Below are positions 32,474 to 41,754 of a stretch of 64,000 bases of DNA, piece by piece. A program made the position numbers and the translations under genes. The number at the start of each line of letters is the position of its first letter. The first letter of the stretch is position 1. The stretch spans positions 3,756,950 to 3,820,949 of the forward strand of contig NZ_BAAAUN010000001.1 in NCBI RefSeq assembly GCF_039533965.1, in the 5' to 3' direction. The stretch comes from Microbacterium luteolum (GTDB lineage: Bacteria; Actinomycetota; Actinomycetes; Actinomycetales; Microbacteriaceae). The notes under the pieces were generated by a model. That model was not told the DNA's origin and did no database searches. It saw only the letters and a program-made list of their open reading frames with translations.

Positions 32474-34261
32474 GTGGAAGATTCTCGCAGCGATCGAGAA
32501 CTCCTCAGCGCGCTCCGGGACGGCGACCAGCGCGCGTATGCGGTCCTGTGGGAACGTCACATCGGCGCCGCCCTGCGGTACGCGCATCGGCTGTTCCCCT
32601 CGCATGCGGAGGACCTCGCCTCTGAAGCGCTCCTCGCCGTCTACCAGCAGGTGACGACGACGAGCACGGGACCCGACTTCGCCTTCCGCTCGTACCTCAA
32701 GGCCGTGATCCGCAACACCGCGATCCGGTGGCGGAAGGAGGCCGACCGCATCGACGACACCGTCGAGGCCGATCGTCCGCACTTCCGCGACGCCCTCCAC
32801 CTCGTCGAGCGGGAGTCGAACGCGCAGCAGCTCCTCGGAGCGTTTCAAGAGCTCCCCGAACGCTGGCAGCGCGTGCTGTGGCTGACCGAGGTCGCCGATG
32901 TCCCGCGCCCCGAGATCGCGCGTGAGCTCGGCATCAAACCGAACGCCGTCTCGGCCCTGCAGCGCCGTGCCCGCAGCGGACTGAAGCTCCACTGGCTCAC
33001 GACGCAGATCCCTCTGCCCCTGCGCGACGATGAGGCGCATGCCGCCCGCCTCTTCCCGCGACACCTCACCGAACCGCTCGACGACACGGTGGCGCGAGAG
33101 GTCACTGATCACGTGGCATCGTGCGGCGAATGCGGAGAGCTGCTCCTCGACATGCGCAGCGACGCTCGTCGCCTTCAGGGCGTCACCCTGTCTGCTGTCG
33201 GATTCGGCGCCCTCGGGGTGGTGCTGCCATCCACCGGTGCGCTCGCACCCGGCACCGCCGCGGCTGCGGCGGCAATCGTCGCGGCGGGCACCGGTGTCGG
33301 CGTCACGAGTCTGCTCGTCGGCGGGATCGGCGTGCTCACCGTCAGCGGCATTCTGCTCGGGTCCTTCCTGTTCCCCCCGACGGCACCGATCGAGTCCTCG
33401 CCGCCTCTCGCCGCGACCGAGAGCACGTCCGCCGCAGCGCATCCCGTGACCGGCGCCGAGGCGCCCGAAGGCACGGACGTGGCGCCGATCGTCACCGGAC
33501 CACAGCCGGTCCCTCGCACAGGGCGCTGGATCAACGACCCCGGTATCGATTCGGTCGACCTGGTCAACGACCCTGAGGCTGCCGGGCCGCTCAGCCCCAC
33601 GGCGCCGGTGACGGCACCGGGAACCACACCCGGCCCGGGATCAGGCTCGGGCCTGAGCCCGGGACTCCTCACGCCTACCTCGTCGTCCGGCTACCTGGCT
33701 CCGGTCCTGTCCGGGGCGGCGACGCCGGGATCCACGGTCGCGGTGGATGTCGGGGGCGCCCGCTACACCCCGGCGATCGCCCCCGATGGCACGTGGTCAT
33801 TCGATCCGCGCGCCCTCCAGCTCCCCGCCGGCACGCACGACTATCAGGCCTGGGCGTTCGACGACACAGGTGAGTCGCCCGCGGCGACGGGCAGCTTCAC
33901 GATCCTCCCCATCGTCATCGAAGGCTTCGAGAACATCACCGGCACCGAGGACATGGATGTCACGGAGGCGAGCACCACGGGCTTGGTCATCGCCGCCACG
34001 GGGCCGGCGAACGGGTCGATCTACATCACGAGCATCGAGGGGCACTCGGCGGTGATCCCCCTGGACAGCACCGGACACGCGATCAAGCGACTCCGCATGC
34101 ATTCCCAGGGCTGGTACTGGTTCACGTTCCGGGCGCTGGATGGCGACGGCTTCTGGGGACCGATGGACGAACATCCGCTGGACGTGTGGGACCCGGATGT
34201 CATCTTCGACCCGTGGGGCCCCGATCCGGAGCAGATGACCTTCGACATCAGCGATCCGTAG
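32474..34261 (+). CDS. ECF sigma factor fused to zinc-finger, membrane and extracellular domains
   Basis: 595 residues. The N-terminus holds sigma region 2 (LWERHIGAALRYAHRLFPSH, EDLASEALLAVYQQV) and region 4 (LPERWQRVLWLTEVADVPRP, IARELGIKPNAVSALQRRAR). Next is an anti-sigma-like zinc motif (REVTDHVASCGECGELL, about residues 205-222), then a long hydrophobic stretch (about 240-300) that gives one or two TM passes, a Pro/Thr-rich linker, and an extracellular Ig-like domain (VAVDVGGARYTPAIAPDG and on) plus an acidic tail. GTG 32474 follows AAGGGAAG. It thus combines sigma and its sensor/anti-sigma in one chain and probably controls the adjacent surface genes. Confidence 0.88.
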   Translation: MEDSRSDRELLSALRDGDQRAYAVLWERHIGAALRYAHRLFPSHAEDLASEALLAVYQQVTTTSTGPDFAFRSYLKAVIRNTAIRWRKEADRIDDTVEADRPHFRDALHLVERESNAQQLLGAFQELPERWQRVLWLTEVADVPRPEIARELGIKPNAVSALQRRARSGLKLHWLTTQIPLPLRDDEAHAARLFPRHLTEPLDDTVAREVTDHVASCGECGELLLDMRSDARRLQGVTLSAVGFGALGVVLPSTGALAPGTAAAAAAIVAAGTGVGVTSLLVGGIGVLTVSGILLGSFLFPPTAPIESSPPLAATESTSAAAHPVTGAEAPEGTDVAPIVTGPQPVPRTGRWINDPGIDSVDLVNDPEAAGPLSPTAPVTAPGTTPGPGSGSGLSPGLLTPTSSSGYLAPVLSGAATPGSTVAVDVGGARYTPAIAPDGTWSFDPRALQLPAGTHDYQAWAFDDTGESPAATGSFTILPIVIEGFENITGTEDMDVTEASTTGLVIAATGPANGSIYITSIEGHSAVIPLDSTGHAIKRLRMHSQGWYWFTFRALDGDGFWGPMDEHPLDVWDPDVIFDPWGPDPEQMTFDISDP

Positions 34262-34324
34262 ACGCGCGTCCGCAACACGCCGTCATGAGGGAATGCGTCC
34301 TCGGAGCGCGCCGTTGTCCTGAGA

Positions 34325-35278
34325 ATGACTCGTATCGGAACCAGTGACCTCAACGTCTTCCCGCTCTCCCTCGGGGGCAACGTGTTCGGCTGGACGGCCG
34401 ACCGCGACGCGTCCTTCGCCGTGCTCGACGCCTTCGTCGCCGGCGGTGGCGACTTCCTCGACACGGCCGACTCCTACAGCTCCTGGGTTCCGGGCAATTC
34501 GGGCGGCGAGAGCGAGACGATCATCGGCGAGTGGCTCGCGTCGCGCAGACCGTCCGATGTGGTCGTGGCGACCAAGGTGAGCCAGCACCCCGACTTCCGT
34601 GGGCTCTCGGGAGCGAACGTGCGCAAGGCCGCCGAGGCATCGCTCGCGCGACTGGGCGTCGATGCGATCGACCTGTACTACGCGCACTTCGACGACGAGT
34701 CGGTGCCACTGGAGGAGACCGTCGCCGCCTTCGGGCAGCTCGTGACCGACGGTCTCGTGGGCCACGTCGCCGTGTCGAACTACACCGCGGAGCGCATCCG
34801 CGAATGGGTCGGCATCGCCGACCGTCTCGGCGTGGCCCGCCCGGTCGCCGTCCAGCCGCACTACAACCTCGTGCATCGCAATGTCGTCGAGGAGACGATC
34901 ATCCCGGTCGCACAGGAGTTCGGCCTCGTCCTCGTCCCGTATTACTCCCTCGCCAGCGGGTTCCTCACGGGCAAGTACCGCTCGACGGATGCCGCGGGCC
35001 AGGAGTCGCCGCGCGCGCAGGGCGCCGCGAAGTACGCGACCGACGCGGGGCTTCGGATCATCGACGCGCTCGAGGAGATCGGGCAGAACCACGGTGCGTC
35101 GATCGCTGCGACCTCGCTCGCCTGGCTGCGCGCGCAGCCGACCGTCGCCGCACCGATCGCGAGCGCCCGTACGGTCGAGCAGGTGCCGGATCTTCTCGCG
35201 GGTGCGCGGCTCGAGCTCACCGCCGACGAGGTGGAGCAGCTGAACCGCGTCTCGGAGTGGACGCCCGCTCAGGCCTGA
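34325..35278 (+). CDS. Aldo/keto reductase
   Basis: 317 residues, NADPH-dependent TIM-barrel oxidoreductase. The catalytic tetrad region is visible: FLDTADSYSS (Asp, Tyr), VATKVSQH (Lys), and YYAHFDDESVPLEET (His). The cofactor-binding end reads IASARTVEQVPDLL. The family reduces sugar aldehydes and ketones; the substrate is unknown. It converges with the two-component regulator and overlaps its end by 10 bp. Confidence 0.92.
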   Translation: MTRIGTSDLNVFPLSLGGNVFGWTADRDASFAVLDAFVAGGGDFLDTADSYSSWVPGNSGGESETIIGEWLASRRPSDVVVATKVSQHPDFRGLSGANVRKAAEASLARLGVDAIDLYYAHFDDESVPLEETVAAFGQLVTDGLVGHVAVSNYTAERIREWVGIADRLGVARPVAVQPHYNLVHRNVVEETIIPVAQEFGLVLVPYYSLASGFLTGKYRSTDAAGQESPRAQGAAKYATDAGLRIIDALEEIGQNHGASIAATSLAWLRAQPTVAAPIASARTVEQVPDLLAGARLELTADEVEQLNRVSEWTPAQA

Positions 35279-35988
35279 GCGGTGCCGTCGGGACTCGCCG
35301 GATTCCGGTCCGCCGAGTCCCCGACGAGCCCCAGGCGATGCGCGAGGATCACCGCGTGGATGCGGTCGCGCGCGCCGAGCTTCGCCAGGACGCGCCCGAC
35401 ATGCGTCTTGACGGTGGATTCGCCGACGTAGAGCGACTGCGCGATCTCGGCGTTCGTGAGACCGCGGCCGATCGCCAGGAACACGTCCCGCTCCCGATCG
35501 GTGAGCTCCGCGAGCCGAGCGGATTCGGCGGGATCGGGTTCCGCACGCGCGGCTCCGAGCTGCGGCGTGACATGCTCCAGCAGCATCCGCGTGATCCGGG
35601 GAGCGAGCGCCGCATCACCGCGATGCACGGCGCGGACAGCCGAGATCATCTCGTGGCGCTGCGCGTCCTTCAGCAGGAAACCGCTGGCCCCCGCACGGAT
35701 CGCGCCGAAGGCGTACTCGTCGAGATCGAAGGTCGTGAGCACGAGGACGCGGGTCTGCGGATGCTGTCGCACGATGGCCTCGGTCGCCGCGATGCCGTCG
35801 AGCCCCGGCATCCGGATGTCCATCAGCACCAGATCGGGCGCGAGAGCGGCGACCTGGGCGATCGCGGCGTGCCCGTCGGCCGCCTCCCCGACGACGGTGA
35901 TGCCCGGTTCGGCCTCGAGCACCATCCGGAACCCGACGCGGATCAGCTCCTGGTCGTCGACGAGGAGGACCCTGATCGTCTCTGTCAT
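35269..35988 (-). CDS. NarL/LuxR-type response regulator
   Basis: 239 residues: a receiver domain with the phospho-acceptor in DLVLMDIRMPGLDG and the conserved Lys in FLLKDAQRHE, then a LuxR HTH (LTDRERDVFLAIGRGLTNAEI, VGESTVKTHVGRVLAKL). It overlaps the histidine kinase stop by 4 bp. The ABC exporter upstream in the same operon suggests it controls exporter expression, perhaps in response to an envelope-active compound. Confidence 0.95.
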   Translation of the reverse strand: MTETIRVLLVDDQELIRVGFRMVLEAEPGITVVGEAADGHAAIAQVAALAPDLVLMDIRMPGLDGIAATEAIVRQHPQTRVLVLTTFDLDEYAFGAIRAGASGFLLKDAQRHEMISAVRAVHRGDAALAPRITRMLLEHVTPQLGAARAEPDPAESARLAELTDRERDVFLAIGRGLTNAEIAQSLYVGESTVKTHVGRVLAKLGARDRIHAVILAHRLGLVGDSADRNPASPDGTAQA

Positions 35989-37286
35989 GCGTTCTCCTCG
36001 TTCGGTGATGATGGTGCGGCTGCCGCCGTCCCCGACGTGGGGAGCTCGGCGTACAGCACCCAGCGCCCGTTGCCGTCCGGGGCGGAACGCAGGTCTCCGT
36101 TCACGTGGGCGGCACGCTCGGCGAGACCGCGGAGGCCGAAGCCGTCGTTCCCGGTGACGCCGCGCACGCCGTCGTTGATGATCTCGATCGTCACGGTCTT
36201 CGCGGTGTAGGCGAGCCGCACGGCGATCGCCGTCGCGGTCGGCGCATGACGCATCGCATTCGTCATGCCCTCCTGGACGATCCGGCCGATCGCGTGCGCG
36301 ACACCGGGAGCGACCTCGGCGCTCCCGCTGACGGCGAGCGTCACCGGGTAGCCGGCTCGTTGCGCGGCGGTGACCGTGTCGCGTGGCGGTGTCGGCTCCA
36401 TCGGCGCCAAGGGCGCAGGGGAACCTTCGTCTCGGAGCACGCCGAGCATCGAGCGCATCTCGGTGAGGGCCCCCCTGGCTGTCTCCGCCGCCGTCGACGC
36501 TGCCCTTCGTGCCTGCTCCGGATCAGCCGTCGCGGCAGCTCCCTCGGAGAGCGCCACGATCACGGTGAGCGAGTGGGAGACGATGTCATGCATCTCTCGA
36601 GCGATGCGCGCCCGCTCCGCCGATGCGGCGAGCTGCGCCTGCTGATCGCGTTCGATCAGGAGCTGGCGGGAGCGGTCGATGATGGCGGTGAGATACCGTT
36701 TGCGCTCGCCGACGTTGACTCCGATGAGTGTCCCGATGAGCCCGAGGACGACCGCGTTGAGGATGCCGTCGACGCCGCCTTGGAGCGTGATCACGCCGAG
36801 ACCCATCAACGACAGGGCTGCGGCGGTCACTGCGCCTGCCCCGATGGCGAGACCCACCCAGGCTGCACGTGATGACCGGTAGACCGCGAGTGAGTAGCAG
36901 GCGACGAGAACGATCGGACTGCCCCCGGGGCGCGTGCCGGACAGGAACGCGAGTTCGAGGGCGAAGGCGATGACGAACGGCACGAGGGGTGCGCGTCGGC
37001 GCCACAGGAGTGCTGCGCACCCCACGACGGCGAGGACGGTGGAGATCACCGCGAGCACGATCGTGACCGATTCGGGGACGGTGGCCACCACCTGCTCCGG
37101 GGGGTAGCTCGTGCTGCCGATGCTGACGGCGCCGCCCAGCGTGAGAACCAGGCATATCAGCATGATCAGCACGTCGGCGAAGACGGGATGCCGCGCCCAG
37201 AAGCGTCGGAGCAGTCCCGGTGCGCGCGGAAGCCGCAGCTCCTCGTCCTCGCGGATCGAGTCGCTGCGGCTTCGCGTTCTGCTCAC
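35985..37286 (-). CDS. Sensor histidine kinase, HisKA_3 type
   Basis: 433 residues with about five N-terminal TM helices and almost no extracytoplasmic loop, then the dimerisation/phospho-His domain (ARIAREMHDIVSHSLTVIVAL) and a HATPase domain (ALRHAPTATAIAVRLAY-like region, NDGVRGVTGNDGFGLRGLAE). This intramembrane-sensing form is often paired with ABC transporters. It is 10 bp after the permease stop and coupled to the response regulator. Confidence 0.93.
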   Translation of the reverse strand: MSRTRSRSDSIREDEELRLPRAPGLLRRFWARHPVFADVLIMLICLVLTLGGAVSIGSTSYPPEQVVATVPESVTIVLAVISTVLAVVGCAALLWRRRAPLVPFVIAFALELAFLSGTRPGGSPIVLVACYSLAVYRSSRAAWVGLAIGAGAVTAAALSLMGLGVITLQGGVDGILNAVVLGLIGTLIGVNVGERKRYLTAIIDRSRQLLIERDQQAQLAASAERARIAREMHDIVSHSLTVIVALSEGAAATADPEQARRAASTAAETARGALTEMRSMLGVLRDEGSPAPLAPMEPTPPRDTVTAAQRAGYPVTLAVSGSAEVAPGVAHAIGRIVQEGMTNAMRHAPTATAIAVRLAYTAKTVTIEIINDGVRGVTGNDGFGLRGLAERAAHVNGDLRSAPDGNGRWVLYAELPTSGTAAAAPSSPNEENA

Positions 37287-37296
37287 GGGGCCGACT

Positions 37297-38103
37297 CTAC
37301 GCGTCGCGGGTGCGGAGCACGGCCCATGCCGACAGCATCCCGGCGGCGACCCAGCAGGCGAGCGTGAGATAGGCGACGGGTGCGTCGCTCCCGTCGCCGG
37401 GGAGGATGGCGGCCTGTGCCGCCGCCGCGGGGAGGTACCCGGCGGCGTCCATGACCCAGCGTCCCGCCTCGCCGACCATCGCGAACATGCTCAAGACGAT
37501 GGGCAGGACGAACAGCAGGCCGACGGTCGCCGCGATCGCACCCGCGCCGGAGCGCAGGATGAAGCCGAACGCGACGCCGATGGTCGTGAACACGGCCATC
37601 GCCAGCGAGGCGACGACGATCGGGAGCAGCGACGAGGAGGGATCAGACCAGTCGATGCTCTGATCCCGGCCCGCGACGATCACCGAGACGGCGACCGCGG
37701 CGAGCCCGAAGATGACCAGCGACGACACGAACATCGTGGCGGAGAGCACCACGGCCTTCGCGGCGAGGACCGATCCTCGGACCGGGTTGGCGGTGAGCGT
37801 CGAACGGATCATGCCGGTCGAGTACTCGCCGGTGACCGAGATGGCGCCGAGGATGCCGGCGAGCAGCATCGTGAACTGGAACGGCGATACGACCGCCTGG
37901 ACGGGGTTGAAGCCGGGATCGACCACGTTCTGCGCGATCAGGACGGCGATGGCGACCGTGAGCAGACCGGTGATGCCGATCGACCACCACGTGGATCGCA
38001 GGGTGGCGAGCTTGATCCACTCGCCGTGGAGCGCGCGGACGAAGGTCAGCCGGTGGCGGGTGTCGACGCGGTGCGGGGAGACAGCGGGTGCCTGGACGGT
38101 CAT
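37297..38103 (-). CDS. ABC-2-type transporter permease
   Basis: 268 residues, six TM helices (for example WWSIGITGLLTVAIAVLIAQ and LLFVLPIVLSMFAMVGEAG). It begins MTVQAPAVSPHR, overlapping the ATPase stop by 4 bp (ATGA). With the ATPase it forms a drug- or bacteriocin-type exporter. The substrate is unknown. Confidence 0.9.
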   Translation of the reverse strand: MTVQAPAVSPHRVDTRHRLTFVRALHGEWIKLATLRSTWWSIGITGLLTVAIAVLIAQNVVDPGFNPVQAVVSPFQFTMLLAGILGAISVTGEYSTGMIRSTLTANPVRGSVLAAKAVVLSATMFVSSLVIFGLAAVAVSVIVAGRDQSIDWSDPSSSLLPIVVASLAMAVFTTIGVAFGFILRSGAGAIAATVGLLFVLPIVLSMFAMVGEAGRWVMDAAGYLPAAAAQAAILPGDGSDAPVAYLTLACWVAAGMLSAWAVLRTRDA

Positions 38104-39011
38104 GAGATCTCCTTGGTCCGGTACTCGACGGAGTCGCCGGTGAGGGCGAGGTACGCGTCCTCCAGCGATCCGGTGGTCGGGGTGAGCTCGTGCAGCGGAA
38201 TGCCACGCGCGGCGGCGAGGTCGCCGATCCGCGATGCGGGGAGCCCAACGATGTCGAGCAGGTCGGGAGCCGAGCTCACGATCTCGACGTCGGGTCCGCC
38301 CACGGCGGCTGCCAGGTCCGCAGCCCGCGGGGTGCGCACGCGCACGGTGTTGGTCGTCCACGCGCGGACGAGCTCGGCGAGCGGCGCATCGGCGAGGACC
38401 TTGCCGCGGCCCATCACGATGACGTGGTCGGCGGTCTGTGCCATCTCGCTCATGAGGTGACTCGAGAGCAGGACGGTGCGTCCTTCCGAGGCGGCATGCC
38501 GGACGAACTGGCGCACCCAGCGGACGCCCTCGGGGTCGAGGCCGTTGACCGGCTCGTCGAGGATCAGCGTGTGCGGATCGCCGAGCAGAGCGGAGGCGAT
38601 GCCGAGGCGCTGGCCCATTCCGAGCGAGAACTTTCCGGCGCGCTTGCGGGCGACGGGGCCGATACCCGCGAGATCGATCACCTCGTCGACGCGGGATGCC
38701 GGGATGCCGTGCGTCGCCGCCATCGCGCGGAGGTGGTTGCGGGCGGTCCGGCCCGTGTGCACGGCCTTGGCGTCGAGCAGCACGCCGACCTCCGTGAGCG
38801 GTGCGCGGAGCTGACGGTATTCGCGCCCGGAGACGGCGGCACGGCCGGACGTCGGACGGTCGAGTCCGACGATCATCCGCATCGTGGTCGACTTGCCGGC
38901 GCCGTTGGGGCCGAGGAAGCCCGTGACGCTGCCCGGATGAATAGTGAACGACACGTCGTCGACGGCCGTCTTGTCTCCGAACCTCTTCGTGAGGCCTTCT
39001 GCTGTGATCAT
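38100..39011 (-). CDS. ABC exporter ATP-binding protein
   Basis: About 303 residues: Walker A GPNGAGKST, signature FSLGMGQRLGIASAL, Walker B TLILDEPVNGLDP, H-loop LLSSHLMSE. The ATG at 39011 starts MITAEGLTKRFG; an in-frame GTG at 39020 is the alternative. It is the first gene of an operon: ATPase, permease, kinase, response regulator. Resembles BcrA-type exporters of peptide antibiotics, with the actual substrate unknown. Confidence 0.92.
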   Translation of the reverse strand: MITAEGLTKRFGDKTAVDDVSFTIHPGSVTGFLGPNGAGKSTTMRMIVGLDRPTSGRAAVSGREYRQLRAPLTEVGVLLDAKAVHTGRTARNHLRAMAATHGIPASRVDEVIDLAGIGPVARKRAGKFSLGMGQRLGIASALLGDPHTLILDEPVNGLDPEGVRWVRQFVRHAASEGRTVLLSSHLMSEMAQTADHVIVMGRGKVLADAPLAELVRAWTTNTVRVRTPRAADLAAAVGGPDVEIVSSAPDLLDIVGLPASRIGDLAAARGIPLHELTPTTGSLEDAYLALTGDSVEYRTKEIS

Positions 39012-39119
39012 GCCGTCCACGTTACGGAGAGACCGGGGTGCTCCGCGTCCTCCCTCGGTACCGTTCCCTCGGCGCGCGCGTCATTCCCGTGACGGATGCC
39101 GGTGGCCCGGGGGCCGAGA

Positions 39120-39503
39120 TCAGTCGACCGGCCGTCCGAACGTCTGCGGGTCGACCGGGCGCTGCGCCCTCGGGAGCTTCTCGACGACGAGCAGGTACGA
39201 CTCGGTCACGAGCTCCGTGACGAGGCCCTCCTCGAGCGACGGGCCGGGGTTGAGCGTGATCCAGTGCTTCTTGTTCATGTGGTACCCCGGGACGATGTCG
39301 GCGAACGTCTCCCGGAGAGCCTCCGCGTCGTCGGGGTGCGACTTGAGCGTGACGCGCCCTGTGCCGTCCAGAGGCAGGAGCAGGAAGACGCGGCCCCGCA
39401 CCTTGTACACGTCCCACTCCGGGCCGAACGGGTTCTCCCGCTCCGAGCCGGGCAGCTCATCCGCACGCGCGGCCGCGGCCGACGTGAGTTCACGCGCGTC
39501 CAC
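39120..39503 (-). CDS. MmcQ/YjbR-family protein
   Basis: 127 residues of the YjbR/CyaY-like DNA-binding family: FGPEWDVYKVRGRVFLLLPL and GYHMNKKHWITLNPG are the conserved stretches. No enzymatic role is established for the family. It ends 4 bp before the SRAP gene in a small minus-strand pair; the start is the first ATG after that spacer. Confidence 0.88.
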   Translation of the reverse strand: MDARELTSAAAARADELPGSERENPFGPEWDVYKVRGRVFLLLPLDGTGRVTLKSHPDDAEALRETFADIVPGYHMNKKHWITLNPGPSLEEGLVTELVTESYLLVVEKLPRAQRPVDPQTFGRPVD

Positions 39504-39506
39504 GGG

Positions 39507-40160
39507 TCAGAACAGCCGCTCGGCGCGCTTGTCGTCGCGGCGCGGCTTCACCTGCACGCGATCGTCGAGGTCGGCAGCCGCCAGCAGCGCCTCGTCGACG
39601 ACGTCGCGGCCGGTGTCTGCCGTCAGCCACTCTTCGGCGAACGACGTCGGAATGAGCACCGGCATCCGATCGTGCACGCCGGCGAGGTGTTCGGGCGCCG
39701 GTCGCATCACGATCGAGTAGCACGTGAACCATGCGCCGTCGGCGGTCTTGCCCCGCTGGGTCACCGCCGCCATCCCGAACAGGGCGCCGTCGTCCACGAG
39801 GAACTCGTGCCACTGCCGCGACGGCTTCTGCATCTCGTACCAGCTCGTCGCCGGGACGATCGCTCGGGACTTCGCCCCGCCGGGACGGTCCTGCAGACGC
39901 TCCGAGCGCGTGTTGATCGATGGGAACTTCGCGGGTTCACCGTTCACCAGGAACCCCCACCAGGCCGGCTCCAGCGTCGGAGCGGTCTCGGGCTGCACGA
40001 CGATCGGATTGAGGTTGCGAAGATTCTTCCCGGTCGGACGCAGGGTCTCGCCCGCGTTCTCCTCCGCCCACACACGCAGCCCCTCCAGGACCGCGTCGTC
40101 TGCGGCAGCGAGGAGCTCCGCATCGGAGAACCGGGGATCGAGACCATAGCTCGCGCACAT
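39507..40160 (-). CDS. SRAP protein (HMCES/YedK type)
   Basis: 217 residues with the family's catalytic Cys2 (MCASYGLDPR), the AP-site pocket (FPSINTRSERL), SRAIVPATSWYEMQ, and HDRMPVLIP. These proteins form a DNA-protein crosslink with abasic sites in single-stranded DNA to protect them. Translation must begin at this ATG for Cys2 to be at the N-terminus, which fixes the start at 40160. It diverges from the YdcZ-type transporter gene. Confidence 0.94.
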   Translation of the reverse strand: MCASYGLDPRFSDAELLAAADDAVLEGLRVWAEENAGETLRPTGKNLRNLNPIVVQPETAPTLEPAWWGFLVNGEPAKFPSINTRSERLQDRPGGAKSRAIVPATSWYEMQKPSRQWHEFLVDDGALFGMAAVTQRGKTADGAWFTCYSIVMRPAPEHLAGVHDRMPVLIPTSFAEEWLTADTGRDVVDEALLAAADLDDRVQVKPRRDDKRAERLF

Positions 40161-40233
40161 GCCGTCAGCGTAGCCGTGGCCTCCGACATCCGCCCGGCCC
40201 TCCGTTCCTCCGCTCCTCGGGTAGTGTCGACGG

Positions 40234-41172
40234 GTGCCCGATACCCGCCGGCTTCCTGTGCCCCTGGCCCTCGGCGGAGCGGCCGCCATCGGCGTGATGA
40301 CGGCGATCCAGGCCCGCATCAACGGCGTGCTCGGGGTGAAGGTCGACGACGGCGTCGTCGCCGGGTTCATCTCGTTCGCTGTCGGGCTCTTCGCGCTCCT
40401 GATCGTCATCCCGTGCATCCCCTCGGCGCGCCGCGGCGTGGTCCGCCTCATCGGCGGGATCCGGCAGCGGCGGATCCCGTTCTGGATGCTGCTCGGCGGC
40501 GCCTGCGGTGCCCTCACCGTGTCCACCCAGGGCCTGACGGCGGGAGTGCTGGGCGTCTCGCTGTTCACGGTCGGCGTCGTCGCCGGTCAGACGCTGAACG
40601 GTCTGGTCCTCGACCGGATCGGCTTCGGCCCGGCCGGCGTGGTCGCCGTGACCCCTGGCCGCCTGGCCGGGGGAGCGCTCGCGCTCGCCGCAGTCGCCAT
40701 CTCCCTCTCCGGCGACGTCCTCGCCTCCGCCCCGCTGTGGATGCTGCTGCTGCCGTTCGCGACCGGGGTCGGCATCGCGTGGCAGGCGGCGACCAACGGA
40801 CGGCTCGCGCAGCGGGTCGAGTCGCCCATCGCCGCGACGCTGATGAGCTTCATCGCCGGCACGATCGTGCTGGCGGGCGCCGCCGGCGTGAGCGTCGCCG
40901 TCCGCGGGATGCCCGACGCGCCGCCGGTAGAGCCGTGGCTGTACCTGGGCGGGTTCCTCGGCGCCGCGTACATCCTGCTCGGAGCATTCATCGTCGCGCA
41001 CACGGGCGTGCTCCTGATGGGCCTGGGCTCCGTGCTCGGGCAGCTCGTGACCTCGGTCGTGATCGACCTCTTCTGGCCGACGGCAGCAGGTCCTGCGCTG
41101 TGGCAGATCGTCGCGATGGTGATCGTCGCCGTGGCATCCGTCGTCGTCGCGCGGATCAGGCCGCGGCGCTGA
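40234..41172 (+). CDS. YdcZ/DUF606 duplicated DMT transporter
   Basis: 312 residues with about ten TM helices formed by two tandem YdcZ-like halves (LALGGAAAIGVMTAIQARIN and LPFATGVGIAWQAATNGRLA). Single-domain YdcZ proteins are about half this length and occur in pairs, so this is a fused form. The cargo is unknown. GTG start at 40234. Confidence 0.87.
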   Translation: MPDTRRLPVPLALGGAAAIGVMTAIQARINGVLGVKVDDGVVAGFISFAVGLFALLIVIPCIPSARRGVVRLIGGIRQRRIPFWMLLGGACGALTVSTQGLTAGVLGVSLFTVGVVAGQTLNGLVLDRIGFGPAGVVAVTPGRLAGGALALAAVAISLSGDVLASAPLWMLLLPFATGVGIAWQAATNGRLAQRVESPIAATLMSFIAGTIVLAGAAGVSVAVRGMPDAPPVEPWLYLGGFLGAAYILLGAFIVAHTGVLLMGLGSVLGQLVTSVVIDLFWPTAAGPALWQIVAMVIVAVASVVVARIRPRR

Positions 41173-41175
41173 CGC

Positions 41176-41754
41176 CTACTTCTTCTTCTTCTTCGCCTTC
41201 GTCTCGACCTGCTCGGTCTTCGACGGCATGCGGGTCACGAGCTTGCGGGCGTCGACGGCCTTGCGCCTACCCGGCTTGCGTCGGGCGGGCTTCGCGCCGA
41301 CGTACAGCCAACCGAGGAGCTCCTCGTTCGGGCCGAGGCCGTGCGCCTTGGCCACCGCCTTCGTCCGCGTGTAGTGCCCGGTGCGCCAGAGGACTCCCCA
41401 TCCGGCCTCGTCGAGCAGCAGGCTCAGCATGTGGGCGACGCCCGAAGCAACGGCTTCCTGCTCCCAGCGCGGCACCTTGTCGCTCTTGCGGTAGCTGGCG
41501 ACCACCGCGATGAGAAGAGGTGCGCGGAGCGGCTTCGCGGACGGGGACTTGTCGCCCTCCGCCTTCGCGATCGCCGCGCCCAGCACCTCGCGGTCGGCGC
41601 CCCGAAGCTCGATCAGACGCCAGGGACGCAGCGAGGAGTGGTCGGCGACGCGACCGGCGGCCGCGACGAAGGTCAGCAGCTGCTCGCGCGTCGGCGCGGT
41701 GTCATCGACCTTCGACCAGGACTGCCGGGAGCGGACGGCTTCGAGAGCGCTCAC
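41176..41754 (-). CDS. Nitroreductase-family protein
   Basis: 192 residues: an FMN-binding start (AVRSRQSWSKVDDTAPTREQ), ADHSSLRPWRLIELRG, and SGVAHMLSLLLDEAGWGVLW, all typical of the small nitroreductase fold. The C-terminal extension is basic and ends in KAKKKKK. The GTG at 41754 overlaps the msrB stop by 4 bp, so it is coupled to msrB. Both are probably redox-repair genes; substrate unknown. Confidence 0.87.
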   Translation of the reverse strand: MSALEAVRSRQSWSKVDDTAPTREQLLTFVAAAGRVADHSSLRPWRLIELRGADREVLGAAIAKAEGDKSPSAKPLRAPLLIAVVASYRKSDKVPRWEQEAVASGVAHMLSLLLDEAGWGVLWRTGHYTRTKAVAKAHGLGPNEELLGWLYVGAKPARRKPGRRKAVDARKLVTRMPSKTEQVETKAKKKKK

